Shown here: positions 58,559-64,000 of the stretch, piece by piece
How the letters are laid out: each line of letters begins with the position of its first letter
Position numbering within the stretch: the first letter of the stretch is position 1
Assembly (NCBI RefSeq): GCF_021025955.1
Contig: NZ_JAJNCL010000006.1
Coordinates: forward strand, 1-64,000
Source: Rhodococcus qingshengii
Lineage (GTDB): Bacteria; Actinomycetota; Actinomycetes; Mycobacteriales; Mycobacteriaceae
Length of the DNA stretch: 64,000 bases
Direction of reading: 5' to 3'
Made by a program: the position numbers and the translations under genes
Notes under the pieces: model-generated
What the model saw: the letters and a program-made list of their open reading frames with translations, nothing else
Told to the model about the DNA's origin: nothing
The model's database searches: none

Positions 58559-59866
58559 GTGAGTGTCCTGCTCCGCGGAGTCCTGATCTACGGAGAAGGG
58601 GAGCCCACCGACGTACTCGTCGGCGAGGGCACCATCCTCGAGATCGGCGTGAACCTCGATCCGGCCACGGCGTCCGAGGTGATCGACGCCGGCGGGCAGA
58701 TCCTGCTTCCCGGCTTCGTGGACCTGCACACACATCTGCGTGAGCCAGGTCGTGAGGATACCGAGACCATCGAAACCGGCAGCTCGGCAGCCGCTCTGGG
58801 TGGATACACCGCGGTCTTCGCGATGGCCAACACGAGCCCTGTCGCCGATTCGGTGGTCGTCACCGATCACGTCTGGCGACGTGGGCAGGAAGTCGGCCTC
58901 GTCGACGTCCATCCAGTCGGCGCAGTCACAGCGGGCCTGGAAGGCAAGCAACTCGCCGAAATGGCGACAATGGCGGCCGGCGTCGGCAAGGTCAAGATGT
59001 TCTCCGACGACGGTCACTGCGTCTACGACCCACTGATCATGCGTCGCGCGCTCGAATACTCCAGCTCGCTGGGGGTTCTGATCGCGCAGCACGCCGAAGA
59101 GCCGCGCCTGACGGTCGGTGCGGTTGCGCACGAGGGTCCCACCGCTGCACGTCTCGGCCTGGCCGGGTGGCCGCGAGCAGCCGAAGAATCGATCGTGGCC
59201 CGCGACGCACTGCTCGCGCGTGACGCCGGTGCCCGCGTTCACATCTGCCACGCATCCACCGCCGGAACCGTCGAGCTCGTGAAGTGGGCTCGCAGCCAAG
59301 GGATTTCGATCACCGCCGAGGTCACGCCGCATCACCTGCTCCTCGACGATTCACGTCTCGAGACGTACGACGCGATCAACAAGGTCAACCCTCCCTTGCG
59401 TGAGGCCAGCGATGTTGCGGCCCTGCGCAAGGGTCTGGCCGAGGGCATCATCGACTGCGTCGCGACCGACCATGCTCCGCACGCCGAGCAGGACAAGTGC
59501 TGCGAATTCGCAGTCGCTCGCCCCGGAATGCTCGGCCTCGAGACAGCGCTCTCGATCATCGTCGAGACGATGGTCCAGCCTGGCCTGTTGGACTGGCGCG
59601 GTGTTGCCCGGGTCATGAGCGAGCGCCCCGCGGCAATCGTCGGCCTCGACGATCAGGGCCGCCCCATCGAGGTGGGGGAGCCGGCGAACCTGACATTGGT
59701 CGATCCGTCGGCCGAGTGGACGGTCCACGGCCCCGACCTGGCGAGTGTCGCGCATAACACTCCGTACGAGTCGATGACATTGCCCGCTCGGGTCACGACC
59801 ACACTGTTACGTGGCCGCATCACCGCACACGACGGGAATGTGCGGCTGCGGAGTAGCGAGGAGTAG
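58559..59866 (+). CDS. pyrC: Dihydroorotase
   Basis: The 435-residue protein starts at GTG 58559 ([13 protein letters not shown]), with a GGAG 9 nt upstream. GTG 58529, which overlaps the pyrB stop, would add ten residues. Zinc ligands are in [10 protein letters not shown]; others are [27 protein letters not shown], and CVATDHAPH with the catalytic Asp. It is a class I enzyme that closes carbamoyl-aspartate to dihydroorotate. Confidence 0.96.
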   Translation: MSVLLRGVLIYGEGEPTDVLVGEGTILEIGVNLDPATASEVIDAGGQILLPGFVDLHTHLREPGREDTETIETGSSAAALGGYTAVFAMANTSPVADSVVVTDHVWRRGQEVGLVDVHPVGAVTAGLEGKQLAEMATMAAGVGKVKMFSDDGHCVYDPLIMRRALEYSSSLGVLIAQHAEEPRLTVGAVAHEGPTAARLGLAGWPRAAEESIVARDALLARDAGARVHICHASTAGTVELVKWARSQGISITAEVTPHHLLLDDSRLETYDAINKVNPPLREASDVAALRKGLAEGIIDCVATDHAPHAEQDKCCEFAVARPGMLGLETALSIIVETMVQPGLLDWRGVARVMSERPAAIVGLDDQGRPIEVGEPANLTLVDPSAEWTVHGPDLASVAHNTPYESMTLPARVTTTLLRGRITAHDGNVRLRSSEE

Positions 59867-59872
59867 CGCGTC

Positions 59873-60439
59873 ATGGACAGAGCACTGTGGATCATCGGTC
59901 TGGCGATCTTCTGGGTCGCGATGATCGGCCTGATGTACGTCGGCTGGCGTGGACGCGCTCGACGCCAGAAAGACAAGATCGGCGAGTTGCCGACGGTACC
60001 GGCAACTCTGGGTGAACTGCTCGTCCTGCCGACCACCGGCCTGTACGTCGGCAGCACGATTGCGCCCAGCTGGCAGGACCGTATCGCCGTCGGCGACCTC
60101 GGTTTTCGTGCCACCTGCGAGATCAGCCGCTACAGCGGTGGAATTCTCGTCGAGCGTGACGGTGCGTCGGCGATCTGGATCCCGGAGAAGTCGATCCGCG
60201 CGATCCGCACGGAGAGCGGTCTCGCCGGCAAGGTCATGAGCAAGGACGGCGTCCTGGTGATCCGCTGGGAATTGCCGAGTGGAACCGAGATCGACACGGG
60301 CGTGCGCGGTGACGACAAGACGGTTTATCCGGACTGGGTCAAGCCGGTAACTGCTTCGAACAAGACTGCTTCGAACAAGACGAATGACAATGAAGACGCA
60401 AGCTCTGGCGACATCGAGCAGAACGGAAAGAACGCATGA
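59873..60439 (+). CDS. Small membrane protein of the pyrC-carA intergenic position (Rv1382-like)
   Basis: The 188-residue protein starts at ATG 59873. One N-terminal transmembrane helix (LWIIGLAIFWVAMIGLMYVGW) is followed by a basic stop-transfer and a cytoplasmic beta-rich domain (LPTTGLYVGSTIAPSWQDRIAVGDLGFRA, IWIPEKSIRAIRTESGLAGKV). A similar gene sits between pyrC and carA in mycobacteria; it is sometimes labelled transporter without evidence. The Asn/Thr-rich tail contains a tandem TASNK repeat. It overlaps carA by ATGA. Confidence 0.82.
   Translation: MDRALWIIGLAIFWVAMIGLMYVGWRGRARRQKDKIGELPTVPATLGELLVLPTTGLYVGSTIAPSWQDRIAVGDLGFRATCEISRYSGGILVERDGASAIWIPEKSIRAIRTESGLAGKVMSKDGVLVIRWELPSGTEIDTGVRGDDKTVYPDWVKPVTASNKTASNKTNDNEDASSGDIEQNGKNA
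60350..60379 (+). repeat. 15-bp perfect tandem duplication
   Basis: ACTGCTTCGAACAAG occurs twice in a row and encodes TASNK-TASNK in the disordered tail of the membrane protein. It keeps the frame. It is probably a slippage-generated length polymorphism. Confidence 0.9.
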
Positions 60440-61610
60440 GCGGCTTTGACAACAGCCCCGCAGTACTGGTCCTCGAAGACGGACGGGTGTTCCGCGGAAC
60501 CACCTTCGGTGCGGTTGGACAGACCCTGGGCGAAGCGGTGTTCAGCACCGGCATGACCGGCTACCAGGAAACGCTCACTGATCCCAGCTACCACCGCCAG
60601 ATCGTGGTCTCCACAGCGCCGCAGATCGGCAACACCGGCTGGAACGACGAAGACGACGAGTCGGTCGGACCGACGGGTGAGCGCGCCGGCGCAAAGATCT
60701 GGGTTGCCGGATACGTGGTCCGCGATCCTTCTCGGGTCACCTCGAGTTGGCGTGCAACGGGCTCGCTGCAGGCCAAGCTCGAAGAGCAGGGCATCGTCGG
60801 AATCGCCGGTATCGACACCCGCGCCCTGGTTCGCCACCTGCGCACCCGCGGCTCGATGAAGGCCGGTGTCTTCTCGGGTGAGGCAATCGCCGCCGAGGAC
60901 GAACTGGTCCGACGGGTTCAGGATCAGCCGACCATGCTCGGCGCAGATCTTGCCGGTGAGGTCAGCACCACCAGCGGCTACGTCGTCGAGCCGAAGGGCG
61001 GCGAGGCGCTGTACACGGTTGCCGCCATCGACCTCGGTATCAAGACCAACACCCCGCGTATGTTCGCCGAGCGCGGCATCCGCGTGCACGTGTTGCCGTC
61101 GAACGCCTCACTCGAGCAGATCCTCGACCTGAAGGCCGACGGAGTGTTCCTCTCCAACGGCCCCGGCGACCCTGCCACCGCCGACGGCGCCGTCCACCTC
61201 ACCAAAGAGGTCATCGGACAGGGCTTGCCGCTGTTCGGTATCTGCTTCGGCAACCAGATCCTGGGCCGCGCCCTCGGCCTGAGCACGTACAAGATGAAGT
61301 TCGGCCACCGCGGAATCAACATCCCGGTGATCGAGCATCAGACTGGTCGCATCGCGATCACCGCTCAGAACCACGGCTTCGCGCTCGAAGGCGAAGCCGG
61401 TCAGGAATTCGACACCCCGTTCGGCCGCGCCGTCGTCAGCCACACCTGCGCCAACGACGGAGCTGTCGAAGGTGTTCGCCTGCTGGACGATTCGGCCTTC
61501 TCGGTGCAGTACCACCCGGAAGCCGCAGCCGGTCCGCACGACGCTGCGTACCTCTTCGACCGCTTCACCAGCCTGCTCTCCGCACGGAAAGAAACCGGAG
61601 TCAAGAACTA

Positions 61611-61611
<1 letters not shown>
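60436..61611 (+). CDS. carA: Carbamoyl-phosphate synthase small (glutaminase) subunit
   Basis: The 391-residue protein starts at ATG 60436 (ATGA overlap). The N-terminal CPSase domain has [17 protein letters not shown]. The glutamine amidotransferase has [11 protein letters not shown], the nucleophile Cys in [12 protein letters not shown], and the His/Glu pair in [13 protein letters not shown]. It supplies ammonia to CarB. The stop overlaps the carB start (TAATG). Confidence 0.97.

Positions 61612-64000
<2,389 letters not shown>

Overview
The window is a high-GC actinobacterial chromosome segment, most likely from a Rhodococcus of the R. erythropolis/qingshengii type. The evidence is frequent GTG/TTG starts, ATGA/GTGA gene overlaps, mycolata-type families (Rv2578c-like radical SAM protein, Rpf, KstD, DUF5995, B-4DMT, Rv1382-like) and a gene order matching the Mycobacterium block from Rv2578c to the aro/efp/nusB genes, here joined to pyrR-pyrB-pyrC-carA-carB. 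The species assignment is inference. No rRNA, tRNA, insertion sequence, prophage or CRISPR array was recognised.

Left third (1-17 kb): the start of an ABC transporter ATPase lies behind a translationally coupled kinase-like protein and an NTF2-like protein, divergent from a TetR-KstD steroid dehydrogenase operon. Then come an ABC-F protein, a P-loop protein, and a secreted Rpf-LysM muralytic enzyme behind a long structured leader. Next is a TetR-controlled operon: an APC permease, two DUF1989 proteins (CgdA/CgdB or urea-amidolyase-associated family), and a carboxyltransferase-only relative of urea/guanidine carboxylase that lacks biotin carboxylase and biotin carrier domains. A minus-strand cluster follows: RidA, DUF5995, CBS/DUF294 nucleotidyltransferase, Fic.

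Middle (17-37 kb): a near-consensus LexA (SOS) box precedes an Rv2578c-type radical SAM gene. This is followed on the same strand by a complete bacterial RNA-repair pair, hen1 and pnkp, overlapping by ATGA, and then by a methyltransferase gene broken by a frameshift. The rest is accessory: MFS with LacI, AraC with cupin, TetR-DHA2 efflux-CHAP-HD, a YjdM zinc ribbon, an orphan Tat-lipoprotein binding protein, DUF1622, DUF2252, ArsR with a frameshifted SRPBCC gene, and a YpfJ-type zinc peptidase. Several intergenic regions carry clear palindromes next to their regulators.

Right part (37-64 kb) is conserved housekeeping: aspS, a DUF389 protein, a phosphotransferase, rarA, alaS-ruvX-mltG-aroE, a prepilin peptidase and a secreted trypsin-like protease. 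Then aroC-aroK-aroB-aroQ (shikimate pathway), pepQ-efp-nusB, and the pyrimidine operon pyrR-pyrB-pyrC-(membrane protein)-carA-carB. A PyrR-type RNA loop overlaps the pyrR ribosome binding site. carB runs off the right edge.

The most interesting candidate system is the SOS-box/radical SAM/Hen1-Pnkp arrangement, which would place RNA repair next to DNA-damage control. The second is the biotin-domain-less carboxyltransferase operon with the two DUF1989 proteins.
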